DNA of 39,257 bases. Source: a virus. The position numbers were made by a program, and so were the translations under genes. Of this stretch, positions 1 through 7,174 are shown one piece after another (the first letter of the stretch is position 1; every line of letters begins with the position of its first letter). The DNA lies in IMG/VR virus record IMGVR_UViG_3300050014_000489, positions 1 to 39,257 of that record; one strand, given 5' to 3'. The notes below the pieces were generated by a model. That model was not told the DNA's origin. It searched no databases and saw nothing but the letters and a program-made list of their open reading frames with translations.

Positions 1-272
1 CTGTCATCCTTGCCACCTTCCTCAAGCGGGATGATGTGATCACGCTGTGTGGCCAGCGTGACACGTCCGAGGCGCTGGCATTCAGCACACAAGGGGTTAC
101 GGGTGAACAGCGCATTACGCATCGCCTGCAGTCGCCTGCCAGTCACACGCTTAGTGGCGTTGGCTGCTTTGGCCCATACAGGGGCAGGATGCATAGGGCA
201 GCGTGAGGTGCCATCGCGTACCAGCACGCCGCATCCAGGGTGATTGCAAGGCTTAGGTGCTGCTTTAGGCAT
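1..272 (-). CDS. HNH endonuclease, 3' end cut by window edge
   Basis: The first 90 residues of a small HNH nuclease are visible, read from ATG at 272 leftwards off the window. Near the N-terminus is a Cys/His cluster (CNHPGCG...CPMH), then CAEC, then RDHIIPLEEGG, which is the DH of the beta-beta-alpha metal motif. The C-terminal half (usually N-x-Q-x-L-C-x-x-C-H) is missing because the window ends. HNH proteins of this type usually sit immediately upstream of terminase genes in HK97-like phages and act with terminase in genome packaging. Here the gene lies downstream of a Q-like regulator and a terminator, in the orientation of the small terminase gene at the other window end. Confidence 0.85.
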   Translation of the reverse strand, partial: MPKAAPKPCNHPGCGVLVRDGTSRCPMHPAPVWAKAANATKRVTGRRLQAMRNALFTRNPLCAECQRLGRVTLATQRDHIIPLEEGGKDD

Positions 273-283
273 ATAGAAGTGGC

Positions 284-324
284 AAAGAAAAACCCCTGCC
301 GTGGGTTGCACGCATACAGGGGTT
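284..324 (-). terminator. Intrinsic terminator between Q-like gene and HNH gene
   Basis: Inverted repeat AACCCCTG (291-298) / CAGGGGTT (317-324). On the minus strand the stem is followed by TTTTTCTTT. Its position just after the antiterminator gene and before the late genes resembles the lambda tR' arrangement (inference). Confidence 0.75.
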
Positions 325-375
325 GGCTGCTGACTTCGGGGTGGTGACACAAATTCCACAGCTGCCAGAAATGTA

Positions 376-783
376 TCAGAAGTGTCTATGTAGACAAACT
401 ACTTTTTTTGACTCAACACGTTCACTGAACCATTCCAGCAACGCTTGATCTGCCAGCTCAAAGTGAAGATTAATGGTTGATCTAGAAACACCTCTGCGCC
501 TGGCGATCTCACTGACGCCCATTGGTGATTGAGTTTTGGTGCCGATATAAAACATCTGCAGCGTCATGTACAACTGGGGCCTGGCTGGCTGTAATGACTC
601 CACTGCCTGGTTAGTCAACTCGGCATCAGTGTCTTCAATCGTTCCCATCAACTCGCGATGCCCGTCAACCGGTTCATTCAATAAGACTGAGCAAGTGGCA
701 TAACCCAGGCCGCCGCTGCTTTCCCGAACCTTCCAAAGTTGCCAGTTATTTAAGCGGTATTTGATGTAGTCGATTCGCGCCAT
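376..783 (-). CDS. Q-like late antiterminator
   Basis: A 135-residue protein resembling phage antitermination Q (type 1) proteins, which load onto RNA polymerase at the late promoter and let it read through terminators. The N-terminus has YIKYRLNNWQLWKVRE. The C-terminal third has a helix-turn-helix of the sigma region 4 type (MGVSEIARRRGVSRSTINLHF). ATG at 783 is preferred over the in-frame TTG at 786 because it overlaps the upstream stop as TGATG and follows GGGGTG. Its place upstream of a terminator and the HNH-terminase genes fits the role. Family assignment is by motif and context; another small HTH regulator remains possible. Confidence 0.6.
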   Translation of the reverse strand: MARIDYIKYRLNNWQLWKVRESSGGLGYATCSVLLNEPVDGHRELMGTIEDTDAELTNQAVESLQPARPQLYMTLQMFYIGTKTQSPMGVSEIARRRGVSRSTINLHFELADQALLEWFSERVESKKVVCLHRHF

Positions 784-1076
784 CAAAACACCCCTTCATC
801 TGCGAAGAAAACAATATTGAAGTCGCCATGCTCACGCTGCCAACGCGCCAGCTCAGACATGACATCGCCGCGATCGAATGGCGTGCCGACGATGCGCCGC
901 CCTTCCAGCGCATAGAAGAAATCGGGATAACCCCGCAGGCCTTGCCGAACCCACGCATAAACATCATTGCCGAATGCCTGGGCCTTTTCCCGAATCGCTG
1001 CATAGGTCTCAGGCATGGACCGCTTGATCTCTTCGATCTGGGCTGAAACATCGTCATTTGCTGTCCTGGTGTCCAT
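783..1076 (-). CDS. Phage hypothetical protein upstream of Q
   Basis: A 97-residue soluble protein with no family I recognise. It is acidic at the N-terminus, has a central stretch rich in aromatic residues (AWVRQGLRGYPDFFYALEGRR), and ends in DFNIVFFADEGVF. ATG at 1076 is chosen because AAAGG lies about 9 bases upstream; an in-frame ATG at 1085 is possible but directly abuts that motif. The stop overlaps the start of the Q-like gene, so the two are probably translationally coupled. An A/T-rich TATATAAA at about 1088-1096 could be the -10 of a promoter but lacks a clear -35. Confidence 0.55.
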   Translation of the reverse strand: MDTRTANDDVSAQIEEIKRSMPETYAAIREKAQAFGNDVYAWVRQGLRGYPDFFYALEGRRIVGTPFDRGDVMSELARWQREHGDFNIVFFADEGVF

Positions 1077-1085
1077 GCTGTCCAT

Positions 1086-1445
1086 CCTTTTATATAGAGT
1101 GAATAAGTGAAGTGCGAATGCCCGCGAGCGCGAGCGTGGGTGTGTGCCTGCCTATGCCTGCCCGCCTTGAATTTAGGTAAAGGACAGCAGCTTGAAACAC
1201 AGTGGCAATGCAGCAGCTTCAACCCCAGTTAACTGGGAATTGGGGTTACTGGTGGTCTCTATAGAAACCACTGGCCACCGTGGACACTTGGACACTTTCA
1301 GGTCATGGGACTGTGCGATGACTTCCCCGCAACCGCGCCACAATGAGGGCGCAGCGCGCCTCCCCGCCCTTCGGGCACACTACTGCCAATCTTGCGTCTG
1401 GTAGTGCTTGCAGCACGGCGCGTTTGTTGCGCCGTGACCAATCGG
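1086..1445. other. Gene-poor stretch with palindromes
   Basis: No convincing gene. It holds a perfect 14-bp palindrome CCCAGTTAACTGGG (1224-1237) inside a wider inverted pair AACCCC (1221-1226)/GGGGTT (1242-1247). There is a perfect 8-bp stem CACGGCGC/GCGCCGTG (1414-1436, loop 7) just after the primase stop but with no U-tract, and a short direct repeat GGACACTT near 1280-1298. Possible roles are an antiterminator utilisation site, an origin element or an RNA structure ending the early transcript; none can be decided from sequence. Confidence 0.4.
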
Positions 1446-4079
1446 TCAAAACGGTGCATCGTCACCTTCCCGTGCAATCGGCCCACTCACCTTCGGAGGT
1501 GGTGGCGCCGTCATATCATCTTCCTCATCAACTGGCGGCCATTTGGCGGGCCTGACATAGCCATTGGCCCGCACCCCATTGACCTGCTTCTTAACCCTCT
1601 GCCAGCCCTCGTGATCCAGCCAGCCGCGAATCTGCGCATCCAGCGCGGGCGTGCTCTTGGCCACATCCACATCCAGCGCCTTCGTCAACTGCGCCGTCGT
1701 CACAAAATCGGCCAGGTTATTGATAATCTGACCCATCAATGTAGGCGTCGGGTCTCGCGTCAGCAGGTGCAGCAGCTCAGATTGCACGGGCGACTCGACC
1801 AGGCGGGATTCCTGCATGGGCGCAAACAGCCGCTTCTCCTGATCCGATGTCGGCGTGTACGCCACGCCCTGCCCATACAGCTCGAAGGCCTCTGCCAGCA
1901 GCAAATCCCGGTACTTGATCAGCCACTCGGTGTTGATCACATGCTTGACCGGCACCGGCCAGAAGCGCCGATTGCCCGTGCGGTCACGCAAATAAGTGTT
2001 TTCGTTGGTGGTGCCGACCAAGATGCATTGACGCGCAAAGCTGCCAACCGTCGAACCATAGGCCACCCGGTACCGGTCTACCTTGCTTGAGATAAAGGCC
2101 TTGATCGCGCCCACTTCGGATTTGCTGAAGTGCGTCATTTCCGCTATCTCGTAGACCCACAGGCCCTGCACCTGCTCTTGGGCTTCTTTGCCCCGGCCCA
2201 CTTCAAACGGCGTGTCAGAGTAATACTGCGTGCCGCCCAAAATTTCCACCATGGTGGACTTGCGCAGGCCGCCCACACCTTCTAGCACCGGGCAATAGTC
2301 AAACTTGCAGCCCGGCTGCATAACGCGATTGACCATGCCCAGCAGCCAGCACCGGCCCACGATCTTCAGGTACTCAAACATGGCCGGTCTCAGCGACTCG
2401 GGCGACTCACCCAGCGCATAGATCAGCCAGGTATCGATGCGGCTTTTCTTGTCCCACTTTAGCGCCTGCAAATATTCGCGGACCGGGTGAAATCGTTTGG
2501 TATGCGCCACCGTCTGTATGGCCTCCATCAACGCCGCACGGGCGATGCTGGGCAGGCCGTAGGTGTCGGTCAGGTACTTGCCCAGCATAAGGTCCACCGC
2601 ATCGGTCACATCGCCGATCTGCGCGTGCGGCCAGGGCCACAGCTTGCGGCTTTGCACGTTGTTGCTCAACTCGTTATAGGCCAGCACCGGCTCCAGCACC
2701 GGGTCGCGCTCAAGGATCAGGATGACCATCTTGCGTGAGGCCATCCAGCACTTTTTCTCTTTGTTGTAATACGGCGCAAGCCAGTCGGGGATCTGGCGAC
2801 CGCCGATGAAGACAAAGCCGCAGTCATCCGCGCCTTCAGTGTCAACGAGGCCATCGATTTTTTTGGCCGTGCTTTTGTCCGCCGCTGCTTTCGGTGCATC
2901 GGTGCCGTCGCCCAGCGGCAAGGCATGCGCCTGCCCAAAGAACGCCAGCACGCGCTCACCAGTCCAGCCGTTGGTAGTGATGGCGTCGGCGCAGTCCCAG
3001 CCCGCCGGCACCGTCAGCGGGCTGGGGATGGGCAGCAGCTGCACCGTGCAGCCATGGTTGGCCCGTAACAGCGCGCCAATGCCCAGCATGGCGGCCATGC
3101 CCGGCTGTTTGGCTACCGGCAGCAGCGGCTTGGCTTCCTGCAGCACCGAGCGAGCCAAGTCATCCTGGCACCCATCGCGCTCCACCTTACTCAGCTTCTC
3201 GCGGTGGGCGTCACAGTCCGGCCACAGCAGCACGGTGCAGCCAGCCAGCCACGACCAGTCCGCCTTCTTCCAGCCGTTGCAGCCACCCGACCAGCTCGCC
3301 ACCAGGTAGACGCCCGGTGCGTGCGCCGTCAACAGCGCCTGCAGGATATCGGCCTTCTTTTCGCCCTCAACCAAAATGACCGTGGGCAAACCGGCAAACG
3401 CCTTGGGCGACACCTTGCCAGGGAAATACAAAGGCCGCGGTGCATCCCACTGTTTCCAGTGCCAGCGGCTTGCACCATCGCGGGCACTGGTACACCAGGT
3501 ATAAGGCAGCGGGTCTTTACCGCCATCGCTGGTGCGAAAGCGCACCACGTAACCCATCAAGGCGCCGTCAATCTCGTAAGCGGCCGTGTGTTCGATTTCT
3601 TCCAGCGTGCGGTACTGGTGCTTGAAAGTGGCGGCGGGCGCTATGGCGGGCACCGGCACCACCGTGCACCAGCCTTCGTCTGTCTTGCGGGCCACTGGCA
3701 CAGCCACTGGCACATCGCGCACCGGCCGTACCACCGGGGCCGCATCGCCGCGGGCATGCTGCACGCCGGCTATGTCTTCCAGCCCTTCCTCACGCGCCAC
3801 CAGCAGCGCCGCCTTGCCCATACTCAAACCATTAATAGCCGCATACAGGCTGACCAGATCCGCGCCACCCTCACCCGTGGCGAAATCGCCCCACTTTCCG
3901 CTGGTTAAATTGACCGAACAGCTGGCACCCTCACCGCCTGACAGCGAGCTGCAAACATATTCATGCCCCTTGACCACGCCACCCGGCAGCCACATCGGAA
4001 CCAGCTGGCCAGCGCGAGGCAGCAGCGCATCAGCCAACGCCGTGAAATTGATTGGAGGCAGTGGCGCCCGATCTGTCAT
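1446..4079 (-). CDS. Primase-helicase, VapE-type
   Basis: An 877-residue replication protein. Residues about 20-90 hold a phage primase-like N-terminal region with G-K-W-G-D-F-A-T-G-E. A Toprim-like segment follows (ILVEGEKKAD, then LLWPDCDAH). The C-terminal half is a VapE-family AAA-like helicase with P-loop GVGGLRKST, an acidic Walker B-like LWVYEIAEMTHF, and VGTTNENTYLRDRTGNRRFWPV, which is a VapE-family hallmark. The P-loop has Arg where most families have Gly before KS. Start at 4079 is supported by GGGGGTG about 6 bases upstream. It likely primes and unwinds phage DNA, and it lies at the end of the leftward early operon driven from the immunity region. Confidence 0.9.
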   Translation of the reverse strand: MTDRAPLPPINFTALADALLPRAGQLVPMWLPGGVVKGHEYVCSSLSGGEGASCSVNLTSGKWGDFATGEGGADLVSLYAAINGLSMGKAALLVAREEGLEDIAGVQHARGDAAPVVRPVRDVPVAVPVARKTDEGWCTVVPVPAIAPAATFKHQYRTLEEIEHTAAYEIDGALMGYVVRFRTSDGGKDPLPYTWCTSARDGASRWHWKQWDAPRPLYFPGKVSPKAFAGLPTVILVEGEKKADILQALLTAHAPGVYLVASWSGGCNGWKKADWSWLAGCTVLLWPDCDAHREKLSKVERDGCQDDLARSVLQEAKPLLPVAKQPGMAAMLGIGALLRANHGCTVQLLPIPSPLTVPAGWDCADAITTNGWTGERVLAFFGQAHALPLGDGTDAPKAAADKSTAKKIDGLVDTEGADDCGFVFIGGRQIPDWLAPYYNKEKKCWMASRKMVILILERDPVLEPVLAYNELSNNVQSRKLWPWPHAQIGDVTDAVDLMLGKYLTDTYGLPSIARAALMEAIQTVAHTKRFHPVREYLQALKWDKKSRIDTWLIYALGESPESLRPAMFEYLKIVGRCWLLGMVNRVMQPGCKFDYCPVLEGVGGLRKSTMVEILGGTQYYSDTPFEVGRGKEAQEQVQGLWVYEIAEMTHFSKSEVGAIKAFISSKVDRYRVAYGSTVGSFARQCILVGTTNENTYLRDRTGNRRFWPVPVKHVINTEWLIKYRDLLLAEAFELYGQGVAYTPTSDQEKRLFAPMQESRLVESPVQSELLHLLTRDPTPTLMGQIINNLADFVTTAQLTKALDVDVAKSTPALDAQIRGWLDHEGWQRVKKQVNGVRANGYVRPAKWPPVDEEDDMTAPPPPKVSGPIAREGDDAPF

Positions 4080-4163
4080 GCCGCACCCCCAAAAGAAACA
4101 CAGAGGGTGTTAATCCAAACCGGCAGCACCACCACCGGGGTTTGATCAATCGACATGAGCTTG

Positions 4164-4466
4164 TTACCTCGTCCAGCCGGTCATGCAGCGGCCCAGAGGT
4201 GCCCAGCCTTGCTCCATGCTGGTGGTTTCAGTTGGTGCGTACTCAGCAGCCGGGCGACCACGACTTGGCACCTGCCGCGCACCGGTTACTGTCAGATGCC
4301 CACGACGCTTGAGACTGGGCACCAACATGCGGGCCACCTTGTAGCCAACACAAGCCCGCGCTGCCAGCTCAGCCAAGGTTGCACCCTGACCAGATGCAGC
4401 CCGTTCCGCCTTGATCTTATGAGCCGCCTGAATCAGCGCCAGGTGCGCTTCGCCAGCGGGGCGCAT
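4164..4466 (-). CDS. Small winged-helix-like DNA-binding protein
   Basis: A 100-residue protein with an N-terminal helix, then a predicted helix-turn-helix (ATLAELAARACVGYKVARML) followed by a strand-turn-strand typical of a winged helix (LKRRGHLTVTGARQVPSRGR). Its ATG overlaps the stop of the CII-like gene (TGATG), so it is translationally coupled to it. It lies directly upstream of the primase and could be a replication or regulatory accessory protein. No specific family is claimed. Confidence 0.6.
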   Translation of the reverse strand: MRPAGEAHLALIQAAHKIKAERAASGQGATLAELAARACVGYKVARMLVPSLKRRGHLTVTGARQVPSRGRPAAEYAPTETTSMEQGWAPLGRCMTGWTR

Positions 4467-4936
4467 CAGGCCACCCGCTTCAAATGGGCAGCCCGGGCCG
4501 CCTGGTTACGTGCGGCCAACGACTCGCGCAAAGCATGCACATCGGCAATCAACAGGCCGCACTCTTTGTCGACGCGGTCCATCATGTTGTCGGTAATTTC
4601 ACCGGACGCCAGATCGACCGCCACCTCACGGCACAACTCCCCGAACTCTTTGGCGGCCTCTGCCAGGCGCAGCATGCAATCATCCTGTGGCAACTCACCT
4701 GCATGCGGCAACGGCACCAGCATCTGGCCACAGTTGCCGGCAAAGGTGGACAAGATGCGCAGATCACCAGTCCGTTGTGTGATCTTTTCTGCCGTCAATA
4801 ACGCAAGTTTGGCCGTGCCGGTCCCAGAGACCTCATGGCTCAGCGTCGTCGGGTTTTTGTCAACGCGCGGCGCCAAAGAATCAGCACCACCCGGATAGTC
4901 GTGCACCACGTTATAGGCAGCATCAAGCAAATTCAT
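4466..4936 (-). CDS. CII-like phage regulatory protein (CP76 family)
   Basis: A 156-residue protein matching the phage regulatory protein CII/CP76 family of P2-like and related phages. Visible family traits are the N-terminal AAYNVVHDYPGG and LAPRVDKNPTTLSHEVSGTG segments, then LTAEKITQRTGDLRIL, and a long helical C-terminus. These proteins usually act in the lysis-lysogeny decision. ATG at 4936 is chosen over GTG at 4939 because AGGAG lies 7 bases upstream. It is the second or third gene of the leftward early operon after the Cro-like gene. Confidence 0.8.
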   Translation of the reverse strand: MNLLDAAYNVVHDYPGGADSLAPRVDKNPTTLSHEVSGTGTAKLALLTAEKITQRTGDLRILSTFAGNCGQMLVPLPHAGELPQDDCMLRLAEAAKEFGELCREVAVDLASGEITDNMMDRVDKECGLLIADVHALRESLAARNQAARAAHLKRVA

Positions 4937-5133
4937 CACAAAGCTCCTGATTTGTTGTTACAGACAGATACACCATGGCCGCTGACACTGCGGCCATGAC
5001 AATAAAAGCCACCCACCACCCCGACGCATCCAGGGCCATGCACCTGCCCGCGCACGGCACTGTGGAGACAACTGGAGATATTGAGCAGACGCGCCGTTTT
5101 GATTGGGCGGCGGGTGGAAATCGCGGACTCCAT
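4936..5133 (-). CDS. Doubtful small ORF between Cro-like and CII-like genes
   Basis: A 65-codon ORF fills the 200-base gap between the Cro-like and CII-like genes, and its stop overlaps the CII start (TGATG), which is the kind of junction seen elsewhere in the operon. Against it: no Shine-Dalgarno sequence before ATG 5133, an odd Cys/Gly/His-rich composition (CVGVVGGFYCHGRSVSG), and no family resemblance. It may be real or may simply be the leader of the CII-like gene. Confidence 0.25.
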   Translation of the reverse strand: MESAISTRRPIKTARLLNISSCLHSAVRGQVHGPGCVGVVGGFYCHGRSVSGHGVSVCNNKSGAL

Positions 5134-5136
5134 AAG

Positions 5137-5406
5137 TCAGGCTGGAGCTACAGTTTTAATAGCTGCTTGCGCAGGGATGACGGGCGTAGAGCCGCGAAGG
5201 TATGCCCAATCAACATCGGGTCGAATCGCTTCGCAAGTAATAGCTCGGGAGCTTTCTCGCTCCAAGGCGATACACAGCGATTCACCCAACTTCTGGCCAG
5301 CCGAAACTGCCTTGCGCAAGTACCCCACACTAGTGCCGCAACGGCTTGCAAAGTTGGTTTGCTCCACAAGGGGCAAGCTATTCAGATACGCGAGTAATTT
5401 ATCCAT
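5137..5406 (-). CDS. Cro/YdaS-like regulator
   Basis: An 89-residue protein with the pattern of YdaS/Cro-type regulators: MDKLLAYLNSLP, then a helix-turn-helix VEQTNFASRCGTSVGYLRKAV, then GESLCIALERES and EAIRPDVDWAYLRG. It is divergent from the repressor gene and is the first gene of the leftward early operon, which is the classical cro position. A promoter with 17-bp spacing overlaps the repressor operator immediately upstream. The start codon lies only 7-8 bases after the predicted -10, so the mRNA may have almost no leader. Confidence 0.8.
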   Translation of the reverse strand: MDKLLAYLNSLPLVEQTNFASRCGTSVGYLRKAVSAGQKLGESLCIALERESSRAITCEAIRPDVDWAYLRGSTPVIPAQAAIKTVAPA

Positions 5407-5413
5407 GGCCCAG

Positions 5414-5442
5414 AATATACCTCAAGGTATACGAATAAACAA
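5414..5442 (-). promoter_or_regulatory. Leftward early promoter (P-cro)
   Basis: On the minus strand: -35 TTGTTT (5442-5437), 17-bp spacer, -10 TATATT (5419-5414). The spacer and -10 contain the palindromic operator at 5417-5430, so repressor binding would exclude polymerase. The same geometry recurs at the rightward early promoter. Confidence 0.75.
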
Positions 5443-5470
5443 TACCCGAGGGGCGTTTACCTTTGGGTAT
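5417..5470. promoter_or_regulatory. Left operator cluster (three sites)
   Basis: Perfect 14-bp palindrome ATACCTCAAGGTAT at 5417-5430, a degenerate site ATACCCGAGGGGCG at 5442-5455, and TTACCTTTGGGTAT at 5457-5470. The sites are spaced 25 and 15 bp start to start between the divergent cro-like and repressor genes. The reverse complement of the perfect site recurs exactly at 6574-6587. Confidence 0.8.
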
Positions 5471-5491
5471 TTGGATATAAAAATCGCAACG

Positions 5492-5956
5492 ATGAATAAA
5501 TTCACCCAGCCCCAACTGCTGCTCATGCGCCTGCGTGACGAGCGTTGTCATGGGAATGCTGCCGAATTGGCTAGACAAATTGGAAAAGACGCCACTTATG
5601 TCAGTCGCCTTTTCTATCCACCCGGGAAAAAGGGTGGCAAAGGTGTCGGGCTAGAAATCATGCAAGCTTGCACCAAAGCCTTTGAACTCCAACCCGGATT
5701 TTGGGAAGGTGCGTCTGGAATTCCCGCGTCTTATGAGATAGACCGAGACAACCATCCAACCGTAAATTCACCAGCCAATGAAAATTCTGTCACTCCACTT
5801 CCAAAAAGAAAAGCTGACAAATGGACAATTGAGGCTACACAAATTTTGTCCCGACTAACCGAGGACCAACGGGCTGCCTGCGTCGTTCAGCTTAGAGCCT
5901 ATGAGGCTGCCGTCGGCCCACCCCGCGACGGCCAAACTCTATCTGTGGCCGGATAA
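5492..5956 (+). CDS. CI-like phage repressor
   Basis: A 154-residue protein with an N-terminal DNA-binding domain: LLLMRLRDERCHGNAAELARQIG then DATYVSRLF, a recognisable helix-turn-helix. A linker and a short helical C-terminus follow (LSRLTEDQRAACVVQLRAYE). There is no LexA/S24-type Ser-Lys protease domain, so RecA-stimulated self-cleavage is not evident. ATG at 5492 is chosen because the HTH follows at the usual distance; the frame is open farther upstream through the operators. A weak promoter (-10 TATAAA at 5476-5481) lies next to the third operator. It is divergent from the Cro-like gene and most likely maintains lysogeny by binding the repeated 14-bp operators. Confidence 0.75.
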   Translation: MNKFTQPQLLLMRLRDERCHGNAAELARQIGKDATYVSRLFYPPGKKGGKGVGLEIMQACTKAFELQPGFWEGASGIPASYEIDRDNHPTVNSPANENSVTPLPKRKADKWTIEATQILSRLTEDQRAACVVQLRAYEAAVGPPRDGQTLSVAG

Positions 5957-6081
5957 AAAGAGGGAGCCGCGTGAGTCACAAAAACACCATAATCACACGC
6001 GACAACAACTTGACTTCGTTGAGGATCATCTGTAATAGCTGGTGGCTATAGCCGTCACCTTAATTTTTTTGAAAGAAAACC

Positions 6082-6468
6082 ATGGCTTTAATGAAGTGTC
6101 ACGAGTGCGGGTCCGAGGTCAGCAGCGAGGCAAAAACCTGCCCAAAATGCGGCGCAAAACCCAAAACAACCAGCAACAAAATATCAGCCATTTTTGGCTT
6201 AATCGTCATCCTGGCTGTGGTGTTATTTTTCTTTGGTGGTGGTATTGAGCACCAGGCCAGCAAAGAAATGGAAAAAATTGAGCAACAGGTGGCGACCGAT
6301 GTGACACAACAATACGAAATTGCCAAACGCAATGGCAACCCTATTGAAGTGTGCGTACACGCGGGCATGGTATCCGCCGCGTTTTTGCAAGCTAAAGATG
6401 AAGCCAACTACAAGGTATGGCAGAAAATTCAAGTAGCAGACTGCAAAAAAGCCGGTATGCCCATGTAG
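6082..6468 (+). CDS. Zinc-ribbon membrane protein, candidate lysogeny-expressed gene
   Basis: A 128-residue protein. Residues 5-24 form a zinc ribbon (CHECGSEVSSEAKTCPKCG), residues about 37-54 a transmembrane helix (ISAIFGLIVILAVVLFFFGG), followed by a coiled acidic stretch and a C-terminal domain with two Cys. It has its own terminator and lies between the repressor and the rightward early promoter, so it would be transcribed in the lysogen. Such position and membrane anchoring suit a moron, for example a superinfection-exclusion or conversion protein, but this is inference. A poor promoter candidate (TTGACT at 6010, TGTAAT at 6031, spacer 15) lies upstream. Confidence 0.75.
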   Translation: MALMKCHECGSEVSSEAKTCPKCGAKPKTTSNKISAIFGLIVILAVVLFFFGGGIEHQASKEMEKIEQQVATDVTQQYEIAKRNGNPIEVCVHAGMVSAAFLQAKDEANYKVWQKIQVADCKKAGMPM

Positions 6469-6487
6469 CACTCTCATTAGCGCTACT

Positions 6488-6515
6488 AAAACCGGCCCTT
6501 GAGCCGGTTTTTTTT
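6488..6515 (+). terminator. Intrinsic terminator after zinc-ribbon gene
   Basis: Stem AAACCGGC/GCCGGTTT with a short loop, followed by eight T on the plus strand. It would isolate the repressor-zinc-ribbon transcript from the early operon that starts about 80 bases later. Confidence 0.9.
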
Positions 6516-6548
6516 CGTCTGCTACTTCCGCCTCCCTCTGAAAACAAG

Positions 6549-6602
6549 TTACCCCAAGGTATTGCATAAATAAATACCTTGAGGTATATTACCCCGAACC
6601 CG
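6549..6602. promoter_or_regulatory. Right operator cluster
   Basis: TTACCCCAAGGTAT at 6549-6562, perfect ATACCTTGAGGTAT at 6574-6587 (reverse complement of the left perfect operator), and a partial TTACCCCGAACCCG from 6589. The first two are spaced 25 bp, the same as between the first two left sites. Confidence 0.8.
6562..6590 (+). promoter_or_regulatory. Rightward early promoter
   Basis: -35 TTGCAT (6562-6567), 17-bp spacer, -10 TATATT (6585-6590). The perfect operator at 6574-6587 covers the spacer and the first -10 bases, exactly as at the leftward promoter. It would drive the plus-strand operon containing DGR-A. Confidence 0.75.
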
Positions 6603-6629
6603 CCAATTCCCGGCGGTAAGGAGTGAAAA

Positions 6630-6962
6630 GTGCAGACAACCACCACCAAGCGGCAACCCACCCGCCGCACTCCGGCAGCTGTTGCCAAGCTGCCGTACCC
6701 GAAAATGACGGGGACAGAAGATCGCCTTTTCTGGCTATCTGTTTTTTTCCGAAATCTGACCGAGCTACAAGCCATCGATCAGCTCGTCACAGAATTGCAC
6801 CGACGTGGACGTCCTGACGTGGTTCTCCACGCGCTGTACGGCGCCATGAGCGTCATGAGGGTGGACTTAAAGAAGTCGCAGGACTACGTCCTCAAAGAAG
6901 GGCTGCTCCCTTTCGCTTTCACTGGCACCACCGTCTTCGCCACCGAGCAGGTGGTCGCATGA
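6630..6962 (+). CDS. First gene of rightward early operon, unknown function
   Basis: A 110-residue protein starting at GTG 6630 with AAGGAG 6 bases upstream. The N-terminus is basic and Thr/Pro-rich (about 25 residues), followed by a helical domain (FWLSVFFRNLTELQAIDQLVTELHRRG) and a hydrophobic C-terminal segment. I do not recognise a family. It is the first gene after the repressor-controlled promoter and its stop overlaps the next start. Confidence 0.65.
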   Translation: MQTTTTKRQPTRRTPAAVAKLPYPKMTGTEDRLFWLSVFFRNLTELQAIDQLVTELHRRGRPDVVLHALYGAMSVMRVDLKKSQDYVLKEGLLPFAFTGTTVFATEQVVA

Positions 6963-7174
6963 ACGCCCGCCTCACCAACTGGCTGGCCGCCGCCATCATG
7001 GCCCTGGTGCTGTCCGCCGCCTGCATCTGGGACGAGCCCGCCGAACTCGACGCCGCCCAAGCCGTGGCCGCAGACCTGCAGGACGCTATCAATAACGTAG
7101 CTATCAGCGCACGTATCGAAAGGGCTGAGCGCCAACTGCAGCAGCAATCCATCGTCGCGGCGGTGCAACCGTGA
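6959..7174 (+). CDS. Small membrane or secreted protein
   Basis: 71 residues. The first 24 (MNARLTNWLAAAIMALVLSA) look like an uncleaved signal-anchor or a signal peptide. The remainder is an acidic amphipathic helix ending in Gln-rich ERQLQQQSI. It is coupled to both neighbours by 4-base overlaps (ATGA at 6959, GTGA at 7171). Function unknown. Confidence 0.6.
   Translation: MNARLTNWLAAAIMALVLSAACIWDEPAELDAAQAVAADLQDAINNVAISARIERAERQLQQQSIVAAVQP

Noticed and set aside
1-272. Homing endonuclease of an intron or inserted element
   Set aside because: No interrupted gene nearby; position next to terminase genes fits a packaging-associated HNH protein.
746-1222. 158-codon minus-strand ORF
   Set aside because: Overlaps the better-supported 97-aa gene in another frame; its N-terminal part is Cys/His/Arg-rich low-quality sequence.
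1392-2090. 232-codon plus-strand ORF
   Set aside because: Antisense shadow of the primase gene with Arg/His-rich composition.
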